DNA from: Desulfosporosinus sp. FKB
GTDB taxonomy: Bacteria > Bacillota > Desulfitobacteriia > Desulfitobacteriales > Desulfitobacteriaceae
Direction: 5' to 3'
Assembly (NCBI RefSeq): GCF_002196705.1
Contig: NZ_NADJ01000013.1
Span: forward strand, 85,622 to 149,621
DNA: 64,000 bases
The stretch's first letter is position 1. The number at the start of each line of letters is the position of its first letter. The notes below the pieces were generated by a model, which ran no database searches, was not told where the DNA came from, and worked only from the letters and a program-made list of their open reading frames with translations. Positions 15,819 to 23,586 of this stretch are shown piece by piece. A program made the translations under genes and the position numbers.

Positions 15819-15872
15819 AAGATGCCCTTACCTTTCCAAAGACGCTTGCTGAACCGGGAAGGTGGGAGGGTG
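15819..15872 (+). repeat. Cassette-type intergenic repeat, copy 10 (right half only)
   Basis: AAGATGCCCTTACCTTTCCA, AAGACGCTTGCTGAACCGGG and AAGGTGGGAGGG. The left half and core are absent. Confidence 0.7.
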
Positions 15873-15921
15873 TTGTTAAAAAAGTATGGACTATGCTTCT
15901 ATATTATTGAAGGAGAAACTA

Positions 15922-16110
15922 ATGATTAAATCAAAAGGTAAAGTTGTATCGATTGCGATGATGGTCATAGCAACGGCAGTTATGATTTTGGCTATTTGGA
16001 CAGAAAACATGAGCAGATCTACACGACCTTATATTGTTTTGAGTTACTTGATCCCAATGACGGTTGCAATGCTTATTTCTAGAAAGAGCGTTAACTTTAA
16101 GAAGAGATAA
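15922..16110 (+). CDS. Small two-helix membrane protein (62 aa)
   Basis: ATG at 15922 after AAGGAG (the longer frame from 15886 is not needed). Two transmembrane helices: residues 8-27 (VVSIAMMVIATAVMILAIW) and 36-51 (YIVLSYLIPMTVAMLI), basic ends. Unknown function; one unit of the array. Confidence 0.6.
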   Translation: MIKSKGKVVSIAMMVIATAVMILAIWTENMSRSTRPYIVLSYLIPMTVAMLISRKSVNFKKR

Positions 16111-16214
16111 CCGCCTACCTATTAAACCCCAGCCCCCGATCAAACAACCGAACTCCTTTAATCCCGCAGGATGGGATGAACTTACCTAGTGAATACTGGA
16201 GGATGGATGGGATG
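16111..16214 (+). repeat. Cassette-type intergenic repeat, copy 11
   Basis: ACCGCCTACCTATTAAACCC, AGCCCCCGATCAAACAACCG, AACTCCTTTAATCCCGCAGG, ATGGGATGAACTTACC and GGAGGATGGATGGGATG. Confidence 0.75.
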
Positions 16215-16257
16215 CGTCACACCGGTCATAGCACCACGCGGAAGAAAGGTTCTGAAC

Positions 16258-16896
16258 ATGAGAAAGAGAAATATTAAAAAAATTGCGAAAATTTTTATTG
16301 TCCTGACAGTGTTCAGCATTATTTTACTTGTGTCAGGATGTTCAAACAATAAGGCTTCAACCAAAGCCGAAAATGGAAAGATTATACCGGTAGAACTGTC
16401 AAAAGACGAAAAACAATTACTCAATGCGGTTGGAGTGCAGAAATACTTTGTTTTTCAGGTAAGTTTGCCAAAAGGGGAAAATGGTCAAGCCCATTGTTGG
16501 ATAGATTATTATCATAAAGGTGTAATTAAAAGAATAATGGATGGAAATAGCATATTTAATACCAATGGAGATAATACCGAAAAGATAGTTTTGGCAACAT
16601 TAGAGGCTGATCAAGGTGCAAATGAGCAAAAATGGATTATTTCTTACATCGGTAATAGTGGCTCCAGCAGATTAATATCAAGTATACCAATAGATAAGGA
16701 TGGTGCAACAACATCAGCGAGTACAAACGGCTCAGACATAATTAAAGGTAAACCTGTAATTTTAGCGGTGATGACGTACAATCAATCAGTTTGCCCGATT
16801 ATACCGCAGACCGTATTTACAGGAGAAGTAACTGCATTTAAAGATTTGATTAGCGATAACGACTCAGTGTATGTATTCAGATTTGAATTAGAATAA
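16258..16896 (+). CDS. Lipoprotein of unknown function
   Basis: ATG at 16258 with GAAAGG upstream; a longer reading from 16189 overlaps the repeat. A lipoprotein signal is clear: basic MRKRNIKKIAK, a hydrophobic core and the lipobox LLVSGC with Cys28. The mature part (about 185 residues) is beta-rich and has an ILAVMTYNQSVCP segment reminiscent of the membrane-anchored protein at 12350 (both carry a late VLAV.T/VMTYN stretch), but I cannot name a family. Exported and membrane-tethered. Last intact unit of the array before IS66. Confidence 0.7.
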   Translation: MRKRNIKKIAKIFIVLTVFSIILLVSGCSNNKASTKAENGKIIPVELSKDEKQLLNAVGVQKYFVFQVSLPKGENGQAHCWIDYYHKGVIKRIMDGNSIFNTNGDNTEKIVLATLEADQGANEQKWIISYIGNSGSSRLISSIPIDKDGATTSASTNGSDIIKGKPVILAVMTYNQSVCPIIPQTVFTGEVTAFKDLISDNDSVYVFRFELE

Positions 16897-16989
16897 TAAT
16901 ATTTTTTACATATAATCCCTGGTTAAATACGGGGATCTATATTAGGGATGCGTTTCTCATATTATTCCCAAAATCTCTAACAACACTGT

Positions 16990-17075
16990 TTTGCCACAAG
17001 TCAAACCACCGAACTCCTTCAATCCCGCAGGATGGGATGTGTTGTCTGGTGGATATGGGGAAGGTGGTGGAGAGC
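16990..17075 (+). repeat. Cassette-type intergenic repeat, copy 12
   Basis: TTGCCACAAGTCAAACCACC, GAACTCCTTC, AATCCCGCAGGATGGGATG, TGTCTGGTGGATATGG and GGAAGGTGGTGGAG. It precedes the truncated isochorismatase-like gene at 17111, so the array continued beyond the IS66 insertion. Confidence 0.8.
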
Positions 17076-17110
17076 GTGACATGAGTGATTTTTTAGAATG
17101 GAGCAAAAAA

Positions 17111-17146
17111 ATGAGTAACATAGTTTTGTTGGTAGTAGATGTTCAG
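17111..17146 (+). pseudogene. 5' end of an isochorismatase-family hydrolase gene, cut by IS66
   Basis: ATG at 17111 with TGGAGC upstream encodes MSNIVLLVVDVQ, the typical first strand of isochorismatase-like cysteine hydrolases with the catalytic Asp in VDVQ. The IS66 left end begins at 17146 and supplies the stop codon. The rest of the gene is not found on the other side of the element. Confidence 0.65.
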
Positions 17147-17274
17147 TAAGCGTCAAATCTAACGACACATAGCTCACACGCTTTTTCTGTGAGAAACTAT
17201 GGTAGAGAGAGCATCCTGAGATATCGCGAAAACTCTCAGTAGCTCTTAATACTACTCGCAGGAGAGGGTGAAAA

Positions 17275-17496
17275 ATGGAACTGCAAAAGGTAAAACATGA
17301 GCTAAAAGTGGAGAAATGGCGCAAGCTTATCTATGAGTGTCGGAACAGCGGTCAAACGATTCGCACTTGGTGCAACGAGCACAATATCAGTCCTCAGACC
17401 TTTTATCGGTGGCAGCGTGTTGTTTGGGACGCAGGGACACAAAACCTTCTTGAAGGGTCAAAGCGGCAGCCGGTTATGATACAGGATGAGACAGCG
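17275..17496 (+). pseudogene. IS66 TnpA fragment
   Basis: ATG at 17275 after GCAGGAGAGG. About 74 residues: an HTH of the IS66 accessory protein type (KWRKLIYECRNSGQTIRTWC, NEHNISPQTFYRWQR). It breaks off at MIQDETA, where the sequence passes into the recombinase pair read backwards. Normal TnpA is about 110 residues. Confidence 0.8.
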
Positions 17497-18425
17497 GTGT
17501 CGACGAAATATTGTTTTGTCAGTCGGAGGTACTTTTCTGTTGATTCAATACCCTTGTGTCCTAGATAGGTACTAAGTATGGGAAGTGAGCAGTAAGGATC
17601 TATTCCTTTGCGAATCATCTGCTCCAAAGCATGGACACTGAAAGTGTGTCTTAGGTCATGTACGCGTGGGTACTTTCCATTACTTAACTGGGATATGCCG
17701 ACTTTCTTTTCTAGATTTCTAAACTGATTCCGGATGGTTGTTGGAGAGTATCTTTCATTGTGAAGCGCAGGGAAAAAATATGGATTTCCCGCTCTTATAA
17801 CCTTTGAATCATACCAGGATAAATACTGTCGTAATGATTCGGATACTGGAATCAAGCGGGATACATTATTTTTACCGTTCATAATGATAAGAACTCCATT
17901 ATCTAAATCGACGTGTTCACGCTTAAGGGCAAGGGCTTCGCTTACTCGTAATCCACATCCATAAAGCATACGGATTACCGCAGGATATATATAAGGGGTA
18001 TTTACAAACTTATTCTTGTTTGGCCCGATTGTATCAGCTTCCTGAAGAATTCTGCTGATTTCCTCATAGGTAAAAATATACGGAACAAAGTCTTCGGTAG
18101 TTTTAACCAGTTCCTTTGGGTAAACATAAGCTGGAATGCCTCTAAGGTTTAAGAAAAGGGCAAACTGTCTTATATGAGATTGTCTTGCATGAAGGCTCCG
18201 GACACTTTCAGAGCCCCTTTTCGATGCATAAGTATTAACCAGTTCTGGCGGTAAAGCCAGTATAGGATCGGATTTTGAATTAGCGTATATAAAATTAAGC
18301 ATGCTGTTTACCTTGGTCTGTTCGATATACGAATACTTAAATCCGAGGGAATGTTTATACTCTATGTAATCCATGGCAACGTCACGGTAAGTCTCGGGGA
18401 AATCGAAGGTTTCATACTGTTTCAT
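17403..18425 (-). CDS. Tyrosine recombinase (second of a pair), C-terminus altered
   Basis: 340 residues. N-terminal SAM-like core-binding domain (RDVAMDYIEYKHSLGFKYSY) and C-terminal catalytic domain with GCGLRVSEALAL (Arg I), HDLRHTFSVHAL (His-x-x-Arg) and STYLGHKGIESTEKYLRL (His and nucleophilic Tyr). The last 28 residues or so are read from the antisense of the IS66 tnpA fragment, so the natural C-terminus was cut when the junction formed; the catalytic Tyr is just retained. ATG overlaps the end of the upstream recombinase by 14 bases. Resembles the middle member (RitB-like) of recombinase-in-trio elements; no third member follows. Confidence 0.85.
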   Translation of the reverse strand: MKQYETFDFPETYRDVAMDYIEYKHSLGFKYSYIEQTKVNSMLNFIYANSKSDPILALPPELVNTYASKRGSESVRSLHARQSHIRQFALFLNLRGIPAYVYPKELVKTTEDFVPYIFTYEEISRILQEADTIGPNKNKFVNTPYIYPAVIRMLYGCGLRVSEALALKREHVDLDNGVLIIMNGKNNVSRLIPVSESLRQYLSWYDSKVIRAGNPYFFPALHNERYSPTTIRNQFRNLEKKVGISQLSNGKYPRVHDLRHTFSVHALEQMIRKGIDPYCSLPILSTYLGHKGIESTEKYLRLTKQYFVDTAVSSCIITGCRFDPSRRFCVPASQTTRCHR

Positions 18426-19347
18426 ATGGCACCTCCAAAGCTAATTCTCTAAGGGCCTCAACATCAATATTAAGATAAATTCTAGTCGTATTGATGCTTG
18501 AATGTCCCAATACCTCCTTAATTACATGCATAGGGGTATTGTTATGGAGCATGTTGCTTGCTAGAGAATGCCGCATGGCATGTGGCCCATGTTTACGTTC
18601 CGATGTGTCAATGTTTGCCTTTCGGAAATATTTAGAAACTATATGGTGTATACAGGTATTAGTCAACGGCTTTTTGCCATTTTTTATACCGATAAAAATG
18701 TACTCTGAGTCACTTTTCGGACGCCCATTTTTTAGATAATCGATCAATGAATACTTGATATTTTCCAGTAAAGGAAGCTGATTAAAGATTTTAGTCTTAT
18801 ACTGAACAAACTCAATCGTATCATGTACCCAATGGATATCCGACATTTTCAGCCGGATGATGTCTCCGGAGCGCATACCAAGTTCTGCAGCTAGCAGTAG
18901 TACGACAAAGTCCCTTTTTCCATAAGGCGTACCCCGGTCTATGGCAGAGATGATTCGCCTGACTTCCTCAATAGAATAAAAGGAAAGTATACGTTCCCGT
19001 TTGTTTGTAAATATAACCGGGAAAATCTCATATCCCGAAAACGGGATGAGGTTTCCGAGGTTCAGGTAATTAAAAAAGTGGCGCAAGATAAATGTGCGTC
19101 CACTGATGGTAGAAGAGGATAAATTAGCAACTGAAGATAAATAGCCAGTCACATTTTTCTGTAGGCAATGATGAAAATCCTTTACGTTGTTGTCACCAAG
19201 ATAATTCAAAAAAGAAGTAATCGTTAATCTTTTTGATGAAATTGTCAGTGGTGACAGGTTGCTGAATTCTTCTAGGTTCAAGTATTCTTCCAAGATATCT
19301 AAATAAACGTCATACCTAAGAAGAATCTTCCCAGTTTTGTTATGCAT
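18412..19347 (-). CDS. Tyrosine recombinase (first of a pair)
   Basis: 311 residues, intact. Catalytic residues: AELGMRSGDIIRLK (Arg I), KHGPHAMRHSLASNML (His-x-x-Arg), EVLGHSSINTTRIYLNI (His, Tyr). Similar in layout to the first recombinase of the RIT-like element at 19875. GGAGGTGCATCAAG precedes the ATG. Upstream there is an inverted repeat ATAACAT/ATGTTAT (19372-19390) and an outer pair TATGTTGAG (19389) / CTCAACATA (19481), probably the element's end. Expected to perform site-specific insertion or excision of its element. Confidence 0.88.
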   Translation of the reverse strand: MHNKTGKILLRYDVYLDILEEYLNLEEFSNLSPLTISSKRLTITSFLNYLGDNNVKDFHHCLQKNVTGYLSSVANLSSSTISGRTFILRHFFNYLNLGNLIPFSGYEIFPVIFTNKRERILSFYSIEEVRRIISAIDRGTPYGKRDFVVLLLAAELGMRSGDIIRLKMSDIHWVHDTIEFVQYKTKIFNQLPLLENIKYSLIDYLKNGRPKSDSEYIFIGIKNGKKPLTNTCIHHIVSKYFRKANIDTSERKHGPHAMRHSLASNMLHNNTPMHVIKEVLGHSSINTTRIYLNIDVEALRELALEVPYETV

Positions 19348-19505
19348 CTTGATGCACCTCCTTTTTTATGAGGATAACATCAAAATGTTATGTTGAGTCA
19401 TATTTCCATAAAGATGGGCTAATCAGCTGGAATACAATAACTTTCTAACTTTATCTGGAATCGCTCTACATAATATATCGCTCAACATAAGATGAAACCA
19501 CTCTG

Positions 19506-19736
19506 CAAGTGCTGCGGGAACCGGGGAAATCCGCTCAGTCCAAGAGCTACATATGGCTATACCGAACAAGCGGCGATACCGGACAGCCGATTATCTTGTA
19601 TGAATACCAACCGGATCGAAAAGCCCGCCGCCCAGCCGAATTTCTGAAGGATTTTTCCGGATATTTGCATGCAGACGGTTACAGCGGCTACCATAGTCTA
19701 CCGGCTCCAATCACAGTAGTTGGCTGCTGGTCGCAT
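19506..19736 (+). pseudogene. IS66 TnpC, middle fragment
   Basis: Reads QVLREPGKSAQSKSYIWLYR ... GYLHADGYSGYHSLP ... VVGCWSH, the RNase-H-like catalytic core region of the IS66 DDE transposase. It begins abruptly next to the recombinase pair and ends at the RIT-like insertion; the protein resumes at 22443 with ARRKFDEALKALP. The N-terminal 230 residues or so are missing. Confidence 0.85.
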
Positions 19737-19874
19737 TATCCCAGATGTATGATTATCCGAGGAGATTCGGCGCAGGCTGCATAACTGCTGTATTTTCGTC
19801 TTTTTTCTCAAATAATCCTACTCCTATTACAATAGAAATGTACCTTAATATTTCTATTGTGAAAGGAGACAGTT

Positions 19875-21119
19875 ATGAGTACAAGACAATACGGATGCCA
19901 GTCGTTTGATTCATTGAAGAAGGGTCTACTGAAACTACTTCAGGACAAGGCCTACAGAAAGGATACCATCAATAATTATCACCGGAAGCTGAATCAGCTT
20001 GAGCGACATATGGTTGCGAATGACATCGTCACTTATGACCCGTCTGTCGGCCAGAGATTTATTGATGATTATCTTTCAACGCATGTACTCAGTAAAGGTA
20101 ACCGGCAATACATTAATACAGTCATTCATCGCTTAGATGATTATTGTGTTGGTAAGTATCGGATCCAGCGCAAAACGGAACTCATCCCATTGCCCGAAAG
20201 CTATACCGCATTGATGGGTGGATATCTGCAGAAATGCAGGGATGATGGAAACAGGGAATCAACAATCATTGGAAAGAGATATTTTCTTCGGGAATTCTAT
20301 TGCCATCTTGAATCTCTTGGATGTCATGACCTTAGGGATGCGGACGCTGCCATCATCGGCAAGGCATGCCTCATGCAGAACAACAAAGACGGATGGGCTG
20401 TCATCAGGATGTTTCTGCGGTATCTGAATTGTGCCGGTCTGATAAATCATGATTTCTCAACTATCATCCCTCATTTTAAGAGAGCGTTCCGCCTTCCGAG
20501 TACCTATACAGAGGATGAAATCAATCGTTTTGAGGAAACGATTGATACTAATTCTAAAGTCGGAAAACGCGATTATGCGATGCTGCTTCTCGCAACTCGG
20601 CTTGGTATGAGATCCGGCGATATAGCAAATCTCACTTTTTCGTCGCTTGACTTCGGTAACGACACTATCAGTTTTACACAGGAAAAGACAGGTGAGCCTC
20701 TTGTCCTTCCTATGATCTTGGCAGTAAAAACTGCATTAGCCGATTATCTTAAGAACGGAAGGCCGGAATCGAGTCAGCCCTATGTATTCCTGAGGTCAAA
20801 TGCCCCATTTGAGAAGATAACTGCTTCTGTAATTCGCTTCGAGACTAACAAATATTTTTGTAAAGCTGGCATCAATATCACTGATAAGAAGCATTGACCC
20901 CATGTGTTCCGTTCTTCTCTGGCCAGCTCAATGATAAACCATCTGGTGCCATACGATGTAGTACGGAAAATCCTTGGACATACAGACCCTGATGCCGTCA
21001 AGCACTATGCAAGAGTTGATATCGAGAGGCTTCGCGAGTATGCTATTGAACCTCCTGCACCTTCCGGTTGTTTCAAAGAGTTTCTGGAAGGGAGTGGCAG
21101 TTATGAGGACATTCAATAG
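19875..21119 (+). pseudogene. First tyrosine recombinase of the trio, with internal TGA
   Basis: ATG at 19875 after GAAAGGAG. About 414 codons with a single TGA at 20895-20897. Before it: core-binding domain, then TRLGMRSGDIANLTF (Arg I) and NITDKKH; after it, in the same frame, PHVFRSSLASSMINH (His-x-x-Arg) and KILGHTDPDAVKHYARV (His, Tyr). Related recombinases, including the one at 18412, have KHGPH here, so a GGA glycine codon became TGA. Without readthrough the product lacks the catalytic HxxR and Tyr. Confidence 0.85.
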
Positions 21120-21393
21120 TCCCTTCCGGAAAGAACTTGAAGATTTTCTTTCCTTGCGACAAGCATCACTCAGTAAGAGCGCATATGCCCATGACTGTCA
21201 TTATCTTGCAGATTTTGATACGTTTTCAGCTAGATATACAAATGAAAATTCCGTATCAGAAACCCTGATTAATAACTGGATTCATACCCTAAACGGAAAG
21301 AGCAGTTCCATAGCAAATGAGGTCATAGTCATACGTATTTTTATGAAGTACCTTAACAGTATCGGGATTATCGCTTACGATAAAATCGTATAA
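21103..21393 (+). pseudogene. Second tyrosine recombinase of the trio, N-terminal fragment
   Basis: ATG at 21103 (GGAGTGGCAG upstream) overlaps the end of the first recombinase by 17 bases, the tight spacing usual for RIT genes. It encodes only a core-binding domain (ELEDFLSLRQASLSKSAYAH ... IRIFMKYLNSIG) and stops at 21393. The whole catalytic domain is lacking: sequence passes out of frame into the third recombinase, so a deletion joined the two genes. Confidence 0.75.
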
Positions 21394-21421
21394 AGCAGCT
21401 TTCAGACTGCTCCTGAAATAT

Positions 21422-22315
21422 ATGTATCAGGAGAAAGGTATCTCAGCTGATCAGATAGCTTTTGAGGGTTTCGATTACCAGACAATTATTGACTTCCTGT
21501 CGTGGCTTGAAAAGTCACGAGGATGTAGTGCAACTACCAAGAACCAGCGCCTGTCAGCACTTTCGTCATTCTCCTCTTATGCACAAAACAGGGATTTCGC
21601 AGCTGCATCGACATTCAGAAGCAGTGTCACAAGGATTCCGATGAAGAAGGTCGCACATAAGAATCGGGCGATCTTCACAAGGGAAGAGGTCATAATTCTA
21701 CTGAAGCTTCCGGACGATCACTATGAGATCGGTCTACGGGACAAAGTGCTTCTTAGTCTCATGTATGCCAGTGGTGCAAGGGCTCAGGAAATATGTGACC
21801 TTACCGTGAAGGACATTCAATTCTCGAAAAAAGGTGCTTCTCTTAACATCACTGGAAAGGGACGCAAAAGGAGAAGAATTGGAATTTCTTATGAATGCGC
21901 ATCTCTCTTGAAGGGCTACATTGATCATAGGAAGATAGCATCACTTCCGGAAAGGCATATATTCTCCAGCCAGACACACGAAAAGGTGACCGTATCCTGC
22001 ATCGAAGAAATCTTTAAAAAATATGTCTGGATAGCAAAGCAAAAGAATTCTGGCTTATTTATTGATGACAGCTATACGCCCCATTCAATGAGACACTCGA
22101 CAGCAAGCCATATGTTAGAAGCAGGTGTCCCTCTTGTTGTGATTAAGAACTTTCTTGGACACTCGTCATTGCAGTCAACTCAGATTTATGCTGAGATATC
22201 CCAGAATACTGTGGATATGCATCTGAGGGAATGGAATGAGCGATGGTTCTCAATACCAGCCAACGTTGACCATAACACTGTCCATGATAATGAAATGCCT
22301 GATTTTCTACGCTGA
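21422..22315 (+). pseudogene. Third tyrosine recombinase of the trio, 5' truncated
   Basis: The open frame is unbroken from about 21371 (reading IKSYKAAFRLLLKYMYQEKG) but has no proper start; ATG 21422 lies inside the core-binding domain. The catalytic domain is complete: SGARAQEICDLTV (Arg I), GKGRKRRRIGI, PHSMRHSTASHML (His-x-x-Arg), NFLGHSSLQSTQIYAEI (His, Tyr). If translated from 21422 the 297-residue protein might still cut DNA but lacks the first 40 residues or so of the clamp. Confidence 0.75.
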
Positions 22316-22442
22316 TTGTTTCATTATGATTATCCGAGAAGGTTTTAAGGCTTTACCTATCTCTTCAGCTTCGAGCATACTTTCTCGGATAATCATACAT
22401 CTGGGATAATGCGACTTATTCCAGTTCTCGAATAAGTCGCAT

Positions 22443-23045
22443 GCCCGACGAAAATTTGATGAAGCTCTGAAAGCTCTCCCGCCCAAAGACCGGGAGGGGT
22501 CTTTGGCCCTGCACGGAAAACGCTATTGCGATACGTTGTTTAACATCGAAGAGCAACTGACAGCATACCCCGAGGAAAAACGTTATGAGAAACGTCAGGG
22601 ACTAGCAAAGCCGGTGCTTGATGCCTTTTCAGCATGGCTGAGTGCCCAGAAAACCGCGCCGAAATCTGCGATCGGCAAAGCAATCTATTACATACAAGAA
22701 CAGTGGCCTTGGCTAATAAACTATCTCTTGGACGGACGGCTGGAGATTAGCAACAACCGGGCGGAGCGCAGCATTAAACCCTTCGTCATTGACCGGAAGA
22801 ATTTTTTATTTGCCAACACGCCGAAAGGGGCTAAGGGCAGCGCCATCATGTTTAGTCTCATTGAGACAGCAAAGGAAAACGGACTAGATCCCTATCGGTA
22901 TCTGAGTTACGTCTTTGATGCAGCGCCTAACATGGAACTCGGTAATCCGGAACAATTAGAACAGCTACTGCCCTGGAACGCGCCGGAGATGTGTAAAGTC
23001 CCGCCAAACTTAAGTGAGAGGAGCCAATATGAAAAAGCGAAGTAA
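22443..23045 (+). pseudogene. IS66 TnpC, C-terminal fragment
   Basis: Continues TnpC from ARRKFDEALKALPPKDREGS through EISNNRAERSIKPFVI (with the catalytic Glu in this region), RKNFLFANTPKGAKGS and SLIETAKENGLDPY to a stop at 23045. Together with 19506-19736 it is the second half of one transposase. Confidence 0.85.
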
Positions 23046-23310
23046 CATTGACACAGTTCTCGATATGGTCGAAGCGTTCCTCAAAGGCAATATGAGTCGT
23101 ATCGATTTCAAACTCGATTTCCCCTATGAAGTACAGAAGCGCTACCAAAAGATGGCCCGCGAAGACGTGGAATTTGCAAGATTGATTGACGATCGTCTGG
23201 TGGAAGACGGTGTTTATAAAGGCGATCGCCTCAGTGATGAGGAATTCCGGGAGCTCATACGGAAACAGTTTCTGGATGTCGTAGACATCAGTGACGAAGG
23301 GTTCCTATAA
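23029..23310 (+). CDS. IS66-associated small passenger protein (93 aa)
   Basis: ATG at 23029 with GAGAGGAG upstream, overlapping the end of tnpC. The 93 residues (MKKRSNIDTVLDMVEAFLKG ... DFPYEVQKRYQKM ... DEEFRELIRKQFLDVVD) are helical and charged. Small open frames of this kind directly after tnpC are common in clostridial IS66 elements; role unknown. The right terminal repeat follows 40 bases later. Confidence 0.7.
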   Translation: MKKRSNIDTVLDMVEAFLKGNMSRIDFKLDFPYEVQKRYQKMAREDVEFARLIDDRLVEDGVYKGDRLSDEEFRELIRKQFLDVVDISDEGFL

Positions 23311-23365
23311 TCGCTTGATACGAGTAGATATTTGTCAAGGCGTCAACACGTTTGACGCTTACAGT

Positions 23366-23460
23366 CATTTGGTCAGCGAAAACTTCAAATGGCGGATACG
23401 AAGGCAATTTGAAGCAGGGGAGATTGTTAATTTGCGCTTTATGTTCGGGTACGTATCGTG
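23366..23460 (+). pseudogene. Possible serine-recombinase scrap at the right flank of IS66
   Basis: The frame from 23366 reads HLVSENFKWRIRRQFEAGEI then VNLRFMFGYVS and a stop. Large serine recombinases have a very similar stretch (ISENxKWGIRRxFEAGK...GY) just after the catalytic domain; the copy at 56200 has ISQNMHWSNQRRFKKGKF. If right, IS66 now sits next to a third recombinase remnant. Confidence 0.45.
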
Positions 23461-23507
23461 AAGGGTAAAATAGAAATCGATCTCAATAATTTCTAGCATC
23501 ATTAAAC

Positions 23508-23538
23508 GAGCAACAGCATTCGGCTGTTGCTCTTATCA
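23508..23538 (+). terminator. Hairpin terminator
   Basis: GAGCAACAGC (23508-23517) pairs perfectly with GCTGTTGCTC (23523-23532), followed by TTATC. Confidence 0.65.
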
Positions 23539-23586
23539 TCCAATATCATTTAACCATATTGAGAATAAACAGATCGAAGAGGGTGA

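Larger units (their letters stand above)
19730..22442 (+). mobile_element. RIT-like (recombinase-in-trio) element with perfect 32-bp inverted ends
   Basis: Bases 19730-19761 are an exact reverse complement of 22384-22415 (starts GTCGCATTATCCCAGATGTA). A 7-bp direct repeat GTCGCAT lies at the left edge (19730) and right edge (22436), and removing 19737-22442 restores the TnpC frame GCWSH-ARRKF. A second small palindrome, GCGACTTATTC/GAATAAGTCGC (22411-22440), forms the extreme right end. Three recombinase genes lie inside in one direction, as in RIT elements; all three are damaged. Confidence 0.85.
17146..23362 (+). mobile_element. IS66-family element with two nested tyrosine-recombinase insertions
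   Basis: Terminal repeats GTAAGCGTCAAA (from 17146) and TTTGACGCTTAC (to 23362) are inverted copies typical of IS66. Inside are the first part of tnpA, the middle and end of tnpC and the small downstream passenger gene; tnpB and the first part of tnpC are gone. The interior is occupied by a recombinase pair (about 17497-19505) and a RIT-like element (19730-22442). The 8 bases outside the ends (GATGTTCA and AGTCATTT) do not match, so the usual target duplication is absent and one flank has been replaced. Confidence 0.85.

Noticed and set aside
9571-17075. Canonical integron attC sites
   Set aside because: A GTTGGAT (GTTRRRY-like) occurs at the end of copy 5 and at about 11719, but the other copies have no matching core or inverse core, and no IntI with its extra domain was seen. 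The arrangement is integron-like, the sequence is not demonstrably attC.
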